Positions 46,457-56,024 are shown, numbered from the stretch's first letter. The stretch is DNA of 64,000 nt from Woronichinia naegeliana WA131 (GCA_025370055.1 CP073041.1:1550001-1614000); one strand, 5' to 3'. Notes: generated from the sequence alone by a model not told the origin. A program made the numbers and translations.

Positions 46457-46816
46457 TTAAAAATCGTCATTCGGAACAAGCCAATCGTCACTTGGTTCAT
46501 GACCTCCATCAATAGCACTAACCAAGAATTTTGTAGTTGCTGAGATAGCACTGCGAATTGCTTCTGACTCTGTTGCTGCTTGAGTTATTGATGGATAATA
46601 TGGGGCTGCTTGTGTTGGCGTACGTACGTTGTGACTGACCGTAAAGTGATATGGCTCTTTTAACATTACGTTACTTTTCCAAATCTTGATTCTAATTTTC
46701 GGATGGAAATAGTTTACTCCCACATTTAGAAAGATTTTCAATTCTCGAATGAGTACGTATGATTCGGCTATGTATTCGTGTTTATCTAGAAGAGCGATAA
46801 CATCATCTGTTTCCAT
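46457..46816 (-). CDS. Hypothetical protein
   Basis: A 119-residue protein I do not recognise. It has an acidic N-terminus (METDDVIALLDKHEY), a beta-rich middle (IRIKIWKSNVMLKEPYHFTVSHNV) and an alanine-rich helix (ESEAIRSAISATTKFLVSAIDGG) before an acidic end. There is no signal peptide or membrane segment. The next gene is on the same strand 82 bases upstream, so the two might be expressed together. Function unknown. Confidence 0.6.
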   Translation of the reverse strand: METDDVIALLDKHEYIAESYVLIRELKIFLNVGVNYFHPKIRIKIWKSNVMLKEPYHFTVSHNVRTPTQAAPYYPSITQAATESEAIRSAISATTKFLVSAIDGGHEPSDDWLVPNDDF

Positions 46817-46898
46817 ATATTTTTTCCATGAATCAATGGTGATTACTTTACTTATTAACAGATCTATTGCCGTTACAGAAATTGGATATTAAACTTTT

Positions 46899-47102
46899 TT
46901 ATTCTCCTAGCATAAGCACGTTGCCTTCATGATAGGAAGTAACGATAGTTATTATCTTATTTTTATTCTTTTTAGCTTTGCAATTTCTTATGAAAAATAT
47001 AACTGCATTAAGGGCCTGTGTATCGGAAAGTTTACACAATGACGTAACTTGGTATTTATATCCATTAATTTCAATAATCTTGGGATGAATAATATGATTC
47101 AT
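46899..47102 (-). CDS. Small hypothetical protein
   Basis: A 67-residue basic protein starting MNHIIHPKIIEINGYKYQV; a TTG start at 47126 would add eight residues but is less likely. It has a single IFFIRNCKAKKNKNKI core and ends SYHEGNVLMLGE. No family is recognised and no Shine-Dalgarno is clear, so the gene call itself is moderate. It sits directly upstream of the hypothetical gene at 46457-46816. Confidence 0.45.
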   Translation of the reverse strand: MNHIIHPKIIEINGYKYQVTSLCKLSDTQALNAVIFFIRNCKAKKNKNKIITIVTSYHEGNVLMLGE

Positions 47103-47126
47103 ATTGTTTTTCTTTAGTCTGCCCAA

Positions 47127-47496
47127 CTAAGGATTATACCGAAACTTTTCATATACTATCCACAAATAAGGATTTTGTCAAGAAACTTTCCGTATATCAA
47201 CCCCAAATAAGACGATCGCAAGAGAACTCCTGTATAATCCCTCTAAAAAGCGTGTTATACCGATTAGCGTATTTTTTTGCAAACTATCCACCTCCGCGAT
47301 CGCCCTCTCGTAGATTCAAAAAAGCGATTATCCTCTCACGTTTCAATCCTTAAGCAATGAAAATTACTGGAATGCTTCAACACGGGGACTAAATGCGATC
47401 ACGCTTTGCACTTTTAAAAGAAGCTTGTCAACAGGAAGACAAATAAGTGCTTTTGTTCGTATCTATGTTGAGTCCTATTTTCCCTCTGAGTTCTCT
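47127..47496. other. Intergenic region, nothing assigned
   Basis: About 370 bases between two minus-strand genes. It is AT-rich and repeats a phrase: CTATCCACAAATAAGGATTTTGTCAAGAAACTTTCC-like wording occurs twice around 47155-47215 with variation (ACAAATAAG / CCAAATAAG). No gene, terminator or known element is recognised. Confidence 0.4.
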
Positions 47497-48912
47497 CTAC
47501 AAACCCTGACAAATCTGGGCAATATCTCGACCATAAACCCAGTCATTGTAATCTTCCCATTGAGATTGGGACAAATGATAACTGTGCAGCGTTACCTCTT
47601 GCATTTTCACCATAAAAGGGCGGCGGATTTGCTCATATTGTTTAAATGCTTGGGCAATTTGATTGAGATCATCTAAGCCTTGATTGTTAATAATTTTAGT
47701 AATTAATGTTCCCAATAAAGATGCATCTTCAAAGCCTTGATTAGCCCCTTGGGCCGTAAAAGGTGGCATTCCATGAGCCGCATCTCCCGCTAAAACAACT
47801 CTTCCCTGACTCCAAATTAATTGCTCCTCAAGAGGAATATTGGCTGGCTGTAAATAATAGGCACGATGCAATAGTTTTTCGGGGTCAGAAAAGGAAATTA
47901 ATTCCACCAGCATGGCGGGAAAGTCGGCTTTTGTTAAAGCATCCATCGCAATTTGGATTACTTCGGAGGCTAATTTATCGGTTAATACTCCTACGGTCAG
48001 AGGGGTATGCAGAAGATAACCTAACGCTTTATCTGGCTTGCGAGTAACAATTATTCGAGGGGAAGGAGCCTGCTGAAGTTGGGAATAATCTAGATTAAGG
48101 GTGACAATACGCTCCCCCTGTAAATAGGTATTTTCTAAAGCTTGATCAAGGGCTTCGGGAACATTACTGGTTTTAAAACAACCGATCGCCGTAAAGCCCG
48201 AATATTGAGGATTAGCCCAGTCCTGTAGGGGCGTACCACAGTAGAGATTCTGTCGAATAGCGGAGTTAATTCCATCTGCTGCAACCACTAATTTGGCATA
48301 AAGATATTGATGATTAATATCTGAATTTGGCAGTTCAACATCAGAAATAGTAGGTGGAGGAGTGAGTGCTGGTTTTTCCATTTCCCAATGAGCAAAGGGA
48401 TTAGTTGTCATCCCCCTGGGAATATAGGTGATTTTGACTTTATCCTGTTGCTGGTTAACTTCTAAACAACGACAGCTAATCGCAATTAAATGAGAGGGAA
48501 GTTTATTTCTGAGGGTTGTTTGGAGTTCGTACCAGTTAGAAGAAACTCGCCCGGCACCGTAACGTTCAAGCCAATCGTCAAAACTGAGAGGGGCGGTACG
48601 AAGAATTTCTCCCTGTAAATTTTTGTGATGCCAAAGCCCTTTCTTAGTGGCAGAATTGGTTTGAGTATTGGTAGTGGGAGAAGAAGAAGAATCAGTTTGC
48701 CGAACAGATTGATAGGTTTGTTCATCAATATAGCGAAGGGCTTTTAAGCCATTGGGTAATAAGTCCACGATTTGTCCCACTGGCCGAAACTCTTGGGTTT
48801 GATCAATGACTAAAATATTGGTAATTCCCCGTTGATAAAGCGCGATCGCCGTAGCGAGTCCGACGGGGCCAGCCCCCACAATGATCACGTCATAGAGATG
48901 GTCTGTATTCAT
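47497..48912 (-). CDS. FAD-dependent monooxygenase
   Basis: A 471-residue flavoprotein hydroxylase of the PHBH/UbiH type. The N-terminal dinucleotide-binding fold is VIIVGAGPVGLATAIAL; VVAADGINSAIRQ near residue 215 is the DG motif that contacts FAD and NAD(P)H; GRVVLAGDAAHGMPPFTAQGANQGFEDA near 375 is the GD motif. No membrane segment is visible. Such enzymes hydroxylate aromatic or polyene substrates; which one cannot be told from the sequence. Neighbours (a divergent FAD-dependent oxidoreductase at 49099) suggest redox metabolism but no shared pathway. Confidence 0.88.
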   Translation of the reverse strand: MNTDHLYDVIIVGAGPVGLATAIALYQRGITNILVIDQTQEFRPVGQIVDLLPNGLKALRYIDEQTYQSVRQTDSSSSPTTNTQTNSATKKGLWHHKNLQGEILRTAPLSFDDWLERYGAGRVSSNWYELQTTLRNKLPSHLIAISCRCLEVNQQQDKVKITYIPRGMTTNPFAHWEMEKPALTPPPTISDVELPNSDINHQYLYAKLVVAADGINSAIRQNLYCGTPLQDWANPQYSGFTAIGCFKTSNVPEALDQALENTYLQGERIVTLNLDYSQLQQAPSPRIIVTRKPDKALGYLLHTPLTVGVLTDKLASEVIQIAMDALTKADFPAMLVELISFSDPEKLLHRAYYLQPANIPLEEQLIWSQGRVVLAGDAAHGMPPFTAQGANQGFEDASLLGTLITKIINNQGLDDLNQIAQAFKQYEQIRRPFMVKMQEVTLHSYHLSQSQWEDYNDWVYGRDIAQICQGL

Positions 48913-49098
48913 ATTTTTCTGCTTTTGATCTTATAAACTAAGAACTGAGTATTTTTTATAATAGCTGAATCTGGAAATGGTAACGTTTTTTGAATTTTGT
49001 CTAAAAATTTGTCTAAAAACTTAAAACTTTACAAGTCTAAACGTTAAAATTCAAAGACACTATCAGAATATCACAAAATTGACATTGGATGATAAAAA

Positions 49099-50256
49099 AT
49101 GAAAAAAATAGTTTTAGTTGGCGGTGGTCACAGTCATGCGATTGTCTTGCGGCGATGGGGGCTTAATCCCTTAGCTGATGTTGATTTAACCTTAATTACG
49201 AATGTAACCCAAACACCCTATTCGGGAATGTTGCCAGGTTATTTAGCGGGATTTTATACCTTTGCCGAAACTCATATTGATTTATTCGCTTTAGCCAAAT
49301 TTGCCCAGGCTCAGATCATTTTAGATACAGCGATCGCCTTAGATTTAAGCAAGCGACAAATCATTTGTATAAACCAACCTCCCATCGACTTTGATTATCT
49401 CTCTTTAGATATTGGCAGTACACCAAAATTAGATAATATTGCTGGCAGCGAATATGTAATTCCCGCAAAACCAATTCCTCCATTACTAACTGCCTGGGAG
49501 AATTTATTAACTAATCTGCAACAGCATCCTCAACAACGTTTAAAAATTGTCATTGTGGGCGGTGGCGCAGGGGGCGTAGAATTAGCCTTAAATATGCAGA
49601 CCCGTTTGCACAGTCTTTTAAAACAAGCTGATCAACCCTTAGATAATTTGAGTATTAATCTTATTCAGCGTGCCCCCAGGCTTTTACCCGATCATAATAC
49701 TTGGGTTGGTAAACAACTAGACAAGGTGTTACAAAGACGAGGAATTAATATTCACTATTTAGATAGTATTCAAGCGATTACCAAAACTGCAAACAACGGC
49801 TATCAATTATCCTGTCAATCTGGTTTACAATTCTCCACCGCAGTCATTTTTTGGGTGACTCAGGCAAGTGCCGCTCCCTGGTTGGCTCAATCAGGATTAC
49901 AAACCGATGAAAGGGGATTTGTGTTAGTAGCTCCGACCCTAGAATCTATTTCCCATCCTCGAATTTTTGCGGCGGGTGATGTGGCCACAGTGAGGAACTA
50001 TCCGCGACCGAAAGCCGGAGTTTTTGCTGTTCGTCAAGGTCAGCCTCTATTTGAAAATTTACGTCGTTCTCTACAGGGAAAGACTTTAAAAGCCTATCTT
50101 CCACAAAAGTATTATTTAAGTTTAATCGGTACAGGTGATCAAAATGCGATCGCGACCTGGGGAAATTTAGCAGGTCAACACCCCTTATTCTGGCAATGGA
50201 AAGATCACATTGATCGAGCATTTATGGCACAGTTTCAGGATCTAAAAATTGCTTAA
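49099..50256 (+). CDS. NDH-2-like FAD oxidoreductase (SelD N-terminus-like family)
   Basis: A 385-residue flavoprotein with GGGHSHAIVLRRWG at the start, a second dinucleotide fold IVIVGGGAGGVELALNMQ near 152, and the closing FAAGDVATV motif near 291. The GGGHSH opening and overall length fit the pyridine nucleotide-disulfide oxidoreductase group that in many cyanobacteria is fused to the N-terminus of selenide, water dikinase. Here it stands alone: after the stop comes a convergent gene and no SelD sequence. It is divergent from the FAD monooxygenase, with a shared 186-base upstream region. Confidence 0.85.
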   Translation: MKKIVLVGGGHSHAIVLRRWGLNPLADVDLTLITNVTQTPYSGMLPGYLAGFYTFAETHIDLFALAKFAQAQIILDTAIALDLSKRQIICINQPPIDFDYLSLDIGSTPKLDNIAGSEYVIPAKPIPPLLTAWENLLTNLQQHPQQRLKIVIVGGGAGGVELALNMQTRLHSLLKQADQPLDNLSINLIQRAPRLLPDHNTWVGKQLDKVLQRRGINIHYLDSIQAITKTANNGYQLSCQSGLQFSTAVIFWVTQASAAPWLAQSGLQTDERGFVLVAPTLESISHPRIFAAGDVATVRNYPRPKAGVFAVRQGQPLFENLRRSLQGKTLKAYLPQKYYLSLIGTGDQNAIATWGNLAGQHPLFWQWKDHIDRAFMAQFQDLKIA

Positions 50257-50313
50257 AAACTTTCTAAAAATTGCTAATTATCCTAATCTGAATAACTCTT
50301 GTTGGGATATTTA

Positions 50314-51105
50314 TCATTCCGGTAATTTCCAATAGCGAATCCGTTCCCGTAACCAACCAGAGGTGCGCCAACCCGCGATCGCGGTATTGACCTTTTGTCG
50401 CAACTCTTCGTACTGCAAACCCTTGGGCATCACAATGGCCAACGCATCGCCCGAAAGTCGTTCAGGAAGTTGATGATAGCTTGGAAATTCCTGCACCCAG
50501 CCTGCTAAAAGACTATTATCCGCCGCAAAAGCATCAACCTGTCCCGTTTCTAGTTTGGTTTGAGCTTCTTGATAGGAAGAAACCCCCACTAAACGAGCCT
50601 TGGGTAAAGCCGCTCTTATCACAGCAATAGTACTAGAATGATTCAGCACCGCGATCGCCTTAGTGGTTAAATCGCTTAAATGTTGTATCGTCGGCTGTGA
50701 CGTGATAATACCGGTTCCATCCAGATAATAGTAAGGACTAAAATCTACTAACCGCGATCGCCCAGGCGTAACTGTCACCTTGGCAATAACCAGATCCAGA
50801 CGGTCATCTATAATAGCTGGTAGGCGATCTTGATTTTTGAGCGGTTCTAAAACGACAGCCTCTGGACTCCCGAATAACTCCTGAGCTAATTGTCGAGCAA
50901 TATCAATTTCTAACCCCTGTAACTTTCCCTGGCCATCTTGAAATCCCAGGGGACGACTATCGGCCTTAACTCCAATCAGTAATTTTCCTCGCTGTTGTAT
51001 GGTTGTCCAATCGGACGCATCGCTAGGGTTAAGGACAAGTAAACTATTTAAGCCAAGAATTGTGATCCCAACGACTCGTTTCAAGACCAAGATAATTCGC
51101 CTCAT
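50314..51105 (-). CDS. Family-3 extracellular solute-binding protein
   Basis: A 263-residue periplasmic amino-acid-type binding protein. I place the start at 51105, one base after the upstream gene's TAA; it gives a signal peptide (basic MRRIILVLKR, hydrophobic VVGITILGLNSLLVL, cleavage near SDA-SDW). The binding domain has RGKLLIGVKADSRPLGF, LEIDIARQLAQELFG and DLVIAKVTVTPGRSRLVDFS, as in SBP_bac_3 proteins. No ABC permease or ATPase is adjacent. Its coupling to a REC-GGDEF gene suggests a sensing rather than transport role, which is inference. Confidence 0.85.
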   Translation of the reverse strand: MRRIILVLKRVVGITILGLNSLLVLNPSDASDWTTIQQRGKLLIGVKADSRPLGFQDGQGKLQGLEIDIARQLAQELFGSPEAVVLEPLKNQDRLPAIIDDRLDLVIAKVTVTPGRSRLVDFSPYYYLDGTGIITSQPTIQHLSDLTTKAIAVLNHSSTIAVIRAALPKARLVGVSSYQEAQTKLETGQVDAFAADNSLLAGWVQEFPSYHQLPERLSGDALAIVMPKGLQYEELRQKVNTAIAGWRTSGWLRERIRYWKLPE

Positions 51106-51106
51106 T

Positions 51107-52030
51107 TTACGCCCCAACAACCTGATTTCTACCCTGCTCTTTGGCTTGAAAAAGAAACTTATCAGCCCGTCGGAAAACATCATTTAAGCTCTCATCTGTT
51201 TTCTGATAAGTTGTCACCCCAATACTAATGGAAAGATTAATCATTTGATTATCAATGACCGGACAAAGGGTTGCAATACTCTCTCGTAACTTTTCTGCTA
51301 ATGTAATCGCATCTGTTAATGTCGTTTCAGGCAAAATCGCTGTGAACTCTTCGCCACCAAAACGTCCCAACTGATCCACCTCTCGCATACTTTGGGTGAG
51401 GGTTTTAGCGACTAATTTTAGGCATTGATCGCCACAAAAATGCCCGTAGGTATCATTAACCTTCTTAAAATAATCCAAATCAATCATCATCAACGAAAAA
51501 CAGTTATGGTAGCGTTTAGCTCGTTGGAATTCCTGCTCTCCAAAGGCAAAAATTGCCCGACGATTAGCGATCTCTGTCAACGGATCGATCACTACTAATT
51601 GTTCTAAAGCTTCATAAGCGGCCTTGAGTTCATCCTGGGCCTGTTTCAAGAAAAGATGGGTTTTAACCCTGGCTAAAAGTTCCGGTGAATGGAAGGGTTT
51701 AGTTACATAGTCGATCGCCCCCTTTTCAAAGGCTTGAATAACGTGATCTCGCTCACTACTGGCGGTTAAAAAAATCACTGGAATATCCTTTAACCTTGGA
51801 TCAGCCTTAAGAATCTTACACACTTCTAATCCATTCATCCCTGGCATCATCAGATCCAGTAAAATTAAATCCGGTTTTAGGGTTTTCAATCGATCTAATG
51901 CCTGTTGTCCTCCCAAAGCAAAGGTCGTAGAATAGCCGAATTGTTCGAGGATTTCCATCACCAACTGTAAGTTTTTAGTGACATCATCCACGACTAAAAT
52001 CAAATAGGATTCCGGCTGGAAAGGCTTCAT
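51107..52030 (-). CDS. Response regulator diguanylate cyclase (REC-GGDEF)
   Basis: A 307-residue two-domain regulator. The REC domain (8-125) has the acidic pair VVDD, phosphoacceptor Asp59 in LILLDLMMPG, Thr in FLTAS and Lys111 in TKPF. The GGDEF domain (about 148-305) has the active motif GGEEF (225-229) with the product-inhibition I-site REVD (216-219) exactly five residues before it. It should therefore make c-di-GMP upon phosphorylation and be feedback-inhibited. It is the upstream gene of a pair with the binding protein. A D element lies only 22 bases before its start and may have replaced its promoter. Confidence 0.93.
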   Translation of the reverse strand: MKPFQPESYLILVVDDVTKNLQLVMEILEQFGYSTTFALGGQQALDRLKTLKPDLILLDLMMPGMNGLEVCKILKADPRLKDIPVIFLTASSERDHVIQAFEKGAIDYVTKPFHSPELLARVKTHLFLKQAQDELKAAYEALEQLVVIDPLTEIANRRAIFAFGEQEFQRAKRYHNCFSLMMIDLDYFKKVNDTYGHFCGDQCLKLVAKTLTQSMREVDQLGRFGGEEFTAILPETTLTDAITLAEKLRESIATLCPVIDNQMINLSISIGVTTYQKTDESLNDVFRRADKFLFQAKEQGRNQVVGA

Positions 52031-52052
52031 CTGAGTAAAAGGGAGTTTAAGA

Positions 52053-53442
52053 GGGTGTGACCTTTAGTTGATGAAGGAAAAGAAAAGTGTTAACATGGGA
52101 TGAAAAGTGACAAAGAGGAAACAATGATGACAGCAAAACTAATTAATGTAGAGGGTTCAAAGATAAAAATAGAACTAACATTAGAACTCAGTCGTTCAAT
52201 GTTGGATACAGAAATAAATATTCAAAAAGGCTTAAACGAAGTAGGTTGCATCGCCAGCAAAGAAGCCTTGAAATATTTAGATACAGATGGTTCACCCTTA
52301 AAAATCGGTGAAGAAATCTGGAAGAGTAAGGGAGAGCAACCGAAAGAATATCAAACACCTTATGGTGAGGTTATAGTGAATCGTCATGTATATCAGCGTT
52401 CACCTTTGAGGAAAAACGTATTGCCCCTTAGAAAGAGAAGCAAGGATAATCATAACATCAACGCCATTATTGGCAAAACAGGTATCCTCAAAAATGTCAG
52501 GGATGGCAGGCAAAGAGGTGAAAAATGATTTATTAGAAAATCATGGTAGAAAAGTAGCGCTATCCTATATCCAAAGATTGAGTGAAGCAGTAGGAAGTGT
52601 GGTACAGGCAAAAGAAGAAGCGTGGAGTTATGCCCCGCCCAAGGAGGATAGCCAAATTGCAACAGTGGGAATAGGATTAGATGGAACCTGTATGCTGATG
52701 TGTGAGGATGGCTACCGTGAAGCAATGGTGGGAACCGTTTCCCTATACGATAGTGAAGGCGAACGTCAACCTACAATCTATCTAGGTGCGGCACCAGAGT
52801 ATGGAAAAAAGAGTTTTCTAGAAAGATTAGAAAGAGAAATTGAGCGAGCGAAAAACCGTTATCCAGAGGCAACATTGGTCGGGATAGCAGACGGGGCAGA
52901 ATCAAATTGGAAGTTTTTAGAAAAGCAAACGGAAGAACAGATATTAGATTTCTATCATGCCTCTGGTTACTTAGGTGCCTTGGCAGAAGCGTTGCATCCG
53001 AATACCGTGTCAAAACAAAAAGAATGGTTGACTGAAAATTGTCGAGAACTCAAGCATGAAAAAGGAAAAGCAGGAGAACTGCTAAATCTGATGAAAGAAG
53101 TCAAAGAAGAAAAAAGTCATTCTAAGAATCTTACCGAGAAACTACAAGCGGCGATTACTTATTACGAGAATCATCAGCATCAAATGGATTATGCTGAATA
53201 CATAGAGAAAAAGTATCCGATTGGTTCAGGTGTTACGGAAGCAGCTTGTAAGACGTTGGTCAAACAACGATTATGTTGTTCAGGGATGCGATGGAAGGAA
53301 AAAGGAGCAGGAATTATTTTGAGCCTACGAGCTTTGGTATTGACCAAGGAACGATGGAGTCAATTTTGGGCAAAACTTGATCAATATGGGTTCCCTGTAG
53401 AACCCTGATTACAACAGCTTTTATCAACTAAAGGTCGCACCC
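52053..53442 (+). mobile_element. ISKra4-like element D5
   Basis: 1390 bp, sequence-matched to D2. Ends GGGTGTGACC and the complement of GGGTGCGACC; GTTTAAGA is duplicated at 52045-52052 and 53443-53450. Confidence 0.92.
52124..53408 (+). pseudogene. ISKra4-like transposase of D5, frameshifted
   Basis: Same two-frame structure as D2: the first frame, with the extra base near 52405, ends at 52528; the second ends at 53408 and includes all three catalytic residues. I see no difference from D2 over the regions compared, so it is a very recent insertion. An in-trans supply from D1 is the simplest explanation for its movement. Confidence 0.88.
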
Positions 53443-53490
53443 GTTTAAGATTACAAAACGGTTGGGTACAGAAGTTTATATCACTGGATG

Positions 53491-53685
53491 TTATTCTAAG
53501 CGGCTTAACTGATCTAGCAAAGATTGTCGCACAGAAGGAAACGATTGTACAGTGTCAGGGAGATTATTACCATCAAAATTCTGAATTTGTGTATCTAAGC
53601 GATCAATGTAGTCTAGCAAGATTACAGTGGGATATTCTTGACCTAGAGCTTGCAATTGTTGAACAAATTGGCGCAATTCTTTCAT
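53491..53685 (-). CDS. Small hypothetical helical protein
   Basis: A 64-residue protein, MKELRQFVQQLQALGQ at the start, then VILLDYIDRLDTQIQNFD and a C-terminal SVRQSLLDQLSRLE. It looks fully helical. An in-frame ATG six bases upstream (53691) is an alternative start. No family is recognised. Originally it lay upstream of the diguanylate cyclase gene, before D5 separated them. Confidence 0.45.
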   Translation of the reverse strand: MKELRQFVQQLQALGQEYPTVILLDYIDRLDTQIQNFDGNNLPDTVQSFPSVRQSLLDQLSRLE

Positions 53686-53925
53686 AATCATGGTACGACA
53701 CAGCTTCTCCCATACATCGTTCAGTCTTTTACCAATGTTAAGCTGTCACACATTGAGATTGTATAGTGATTTTTCTGAAAGCTCTGTAAAAAGAGGCTTA
53801 AGCCCCTTGCCTGTAGGTATTTTAGATGATTAAAAACTTATCAAGACATAACTTTAAAAATTGCTTTAAGAATCTTGACTTTCTCCCCCCCCCTCATGTT
53901 AATTTACTCATAGTGAATGTATCAG

Positions 53926-55059
53926 GAGTTACGCATTGTCAAAAATGAAATGATGTGCTAGCAATTCGGAGAGGGTTGAGTATAGTTGTCAAGAATGAAT
54001 TGACGGATAACAGGAATAAACAACTCTCGTGAAAGTTGGTACAGATTGTCAATTAAATCGTGAGTCTTTTGGGTTTGTAAGTGAACAAAAGCTCTGATTG
54101 CGCAAAAGAAATGATTACGAATAGCTTGGCTATCCCTAACATAAAAACGCTCAATATTACAAACCTGTTTGATAACTCGATGAAACACCTCAATTTGCCA
54201 ATGACGGTCATGTAATTGTTTGAATTCACAACGTTTTAGTTGTTTCAATTCCTCTAAATCGGGTAGATAAGTGATATAGTACCGAGCTTCGTTTCTAAAG
54301 CTCTGGTGAAATACCTTCACCCACCCAAACTCCTTGAGATAAACGGTTAGACCCGACTCAGGAATTTTCATTTTCTGTACTTGAGTGATTTGTCCTTTCT
54401 CCAAAGACACTAAGCGATTGTTGGCTATTCCAAACTGAAAACCCTGTTCCTTGTTTTTTAGGTACTTGAGGTTATCGTTACTTGAATACCAACCATCTCC
54501 TGTTACCCAATCTGCCTTAATTCCCCATTTTTCTACCTCTTCTAACATCTCCAAAAAATAATCATTTTTGGTTTTTTCCTCCTTTTTGTCATAAATTCGA
54601 TAATTTACTGGATAAGATTTTCCCTCCATATCTGTATAGTATAATGTGATGAGATTGATTCCTTTCACTGGTTTTTTGTGTTTTCCAGACCAGAAGTAAC
54701 CCACCAATTCTGTTTTACTTGGGTCTCGATAAAACTTATCTACAACACTATCGTCCACACTTAATGTGCCACCTTCTAAAATTAGTTCTTTCTTGACCTC
54801 CTCAAATAGGTCTTCAGGACTATATTCTTCGCGAAGCAAAAAACGGTTGATGCTGTCATGACTTAGACCTCCCATAATTTCACTGAGACGCAGACAACTA
54901 ATATATTTGGGTTCCGACAGCAGATATAGCATATACAAATTTTGATCACACCTTGCTGTGGAAGGTTTTGAGTGTTTTCTTGCCATTGGACACCCCGAAT
55001 AAAATCGTCGCATGGGACTATCCATCATACAATAAAGTTTCTGTCAATGCGTAACTCCT
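53926..55059 (-). mobile_element. Insertion sequence K (IS4/IS701-like)
   Basis: 1134 bp with ends AGGAGTTACGCATTG and complement. ATGTAT occurs on both sides (53919-53924 and 55060-55065), probably a 6-7 base target duplication. It lies just upstream of the discoidin-like surface gene. Confidence 0.8.
53958..55028 (-). CDS. DDE transposase (K), intact
   Basis: A 356-residue transposase. Catalytic positions read as Asp in LSVDDSVVDKFYR, Asp in WVTGDGWYSSNDNL, and Glu in RHWQIEVFHRVIKQVC, the W.IE.FH..IK pattern of IS4/IS701-like enzymes. The N-terminal 100 residues contain a helical region with LRLSEIMGGLSHDSINRFL. Frame intact. The exact family is not certain. Confidence 0.85.
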   Translation of the reverse strand: MMDSPMRRFYSGCPMARKHSKPSTARCDQNLYMLYLLSEPKYISCLRLSEIMGGLSHDSINRFLLREEYSPEDLFEEVKKELILEGGTLSVDDSVVDKFYRDPSKTELVGYFWSGKHKKPVKGINLITLYYTDMEGKSYPVNYRIYDKKEEKTKNDYFLEMLEEVEKWGIKADWVTGDGWYSSNDNLKYLKNKEQGFQFGIANNRLVSLEKGQITQVQKMKIPESGLTVYLKEFGWVKVFHQSFRNEARYYITYLPDLEELKQLKRCEFKQLHDRHWQIEVFHRVIKQVCNIERFYVRDSQAIRNHFFCAIRAFVHLQTQKTHDLIDNLYQLSRELFIPVIRQFILDNYTQPSPNC

Positions 55060-55092
55060 ATGTATTTTGAAATCAACTCAACTTTCAAGTTT

Positions 55093-55954
55093 ATGAAAAA
55101 GCGATTGTTCGGAACCTACTCTCTGATCGCTCTCTCGATCCCTGCGACACTGTTGACTCTTGCCCCTAATGCTCAAGCGATAGGACGGGTCTTGGGTTCA
55201 ACTGCCACTACCAATATGGGTACATTTACTAGTGGAAGTCCTCTCTCGAATCTTACTAATCAGAGTGGATTGTCTGCAACCTATACTAGTGGCACAACGG
55301 ATTTTGATATACCTCGCACGGTGATAATTTGCGTTTTTTAGTTCAGCCCCCCTAGCCCCCCAAGTTTTGGGGGAACCATTCTCTATTTATCGGTTTCAAA
55401 GTCCCCCAGCATTGGGGATTCAGGGGGCGAAAATCTCAATCCATGACCGTGCCAAGTATAGCTATGTTAGTAGCACCACTTCTAACTCTATTCAGGGTTC
55501 TAGTAATTGGTTATCAGCTTTGAACGTCACGACAGGCTTTGTTACTTTTGATTTAGGAGCATCCTATGACGTGAATGCTCTCGCACTTTGGAAGCTCCAA
55601 TTTGGTAATGCCAACGCTGTTCGTAACTTTAGTCTCTATGCAGATACGGATGCTAATACTAGCTCTCTAGGGACTTTGTTGGGCAATTTTAGTGCAGTTA
55701 ACGCAGCGGGTGCTCCTAGTGCGACACAATCCCAAGTATTTGATTTTGCGACTACCAACACCCGATATATTCAAATGAATATTACCTCTAATGCAGGTGG
55801 CACACTAGCTGGGATGAGTGAAGTCGCTTTCCGTGAATCTGCCACGCCTGTTCCCTGGGAAACGGATGCACTTCCCGTCATTGGCAGTGTGCTTTTCTTT
55901 GCGGGCGGAGTTTGGGCAAAACGTAAATTAGCCAAACCTCTTGACAAAGAATAA
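55093..55954 (+). pseudogene. Discoidin-like surface protein gene broken by a MITE
   Basis: The ATG at 55093 opens a signal peptide (KRLFGTYSLIALSIPATLLTLAPNAQA) and 75 residues of mature protein before a MITE introduces a stop at 55339. The frame resumes after 55452 with AKYSYVSSTTSNSIQGSSNWLSALNV and a beta-rich F5/8-type C domain (FDLGASYDVNALALWKLQFG ... IQMNITSNAGG). The end, VPWETDALP followed by a hydrophobic stretch and WAKRK, is a PEP-CTERM-like sorting tail. The protein was probably a surface adhesin and is now split. A terminator follows at 55990. Confidence 0.75.
55316..55452. mobile_element. 137-bp MITE-like insertion
   Basis: Imperfect inverted ends GCACGGTGAT and the complement of GCACGGTCAT. 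The interior has two arms rich in CCCCC and GGGGG around a short middle, so it can fold as a long hairpin. No target duplication is obvious. It lies inside the discoidin-like gene. Confidence 0.6.
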
Positions 55955-55989
55955 ATTAATTGATCGCTAAAGGTTAGTATAAAAAAATT

Positions 55990-56024
55990 AAGGACAAAAT
56001 CGCGATCGGAGTTGTCCTTTTTTA
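55990..56024 (+). terminator. Rho-independent terminator
   Basis: AAGGACAA and TTGTCCTT form a perfect 8-bp stem around a loop that contains CGCGATCG, followed by a T run. It lies 35 bases after the discoidin-like gene's stop and just before the convergent Uma2 gene's stop. Confidence 0.85.
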
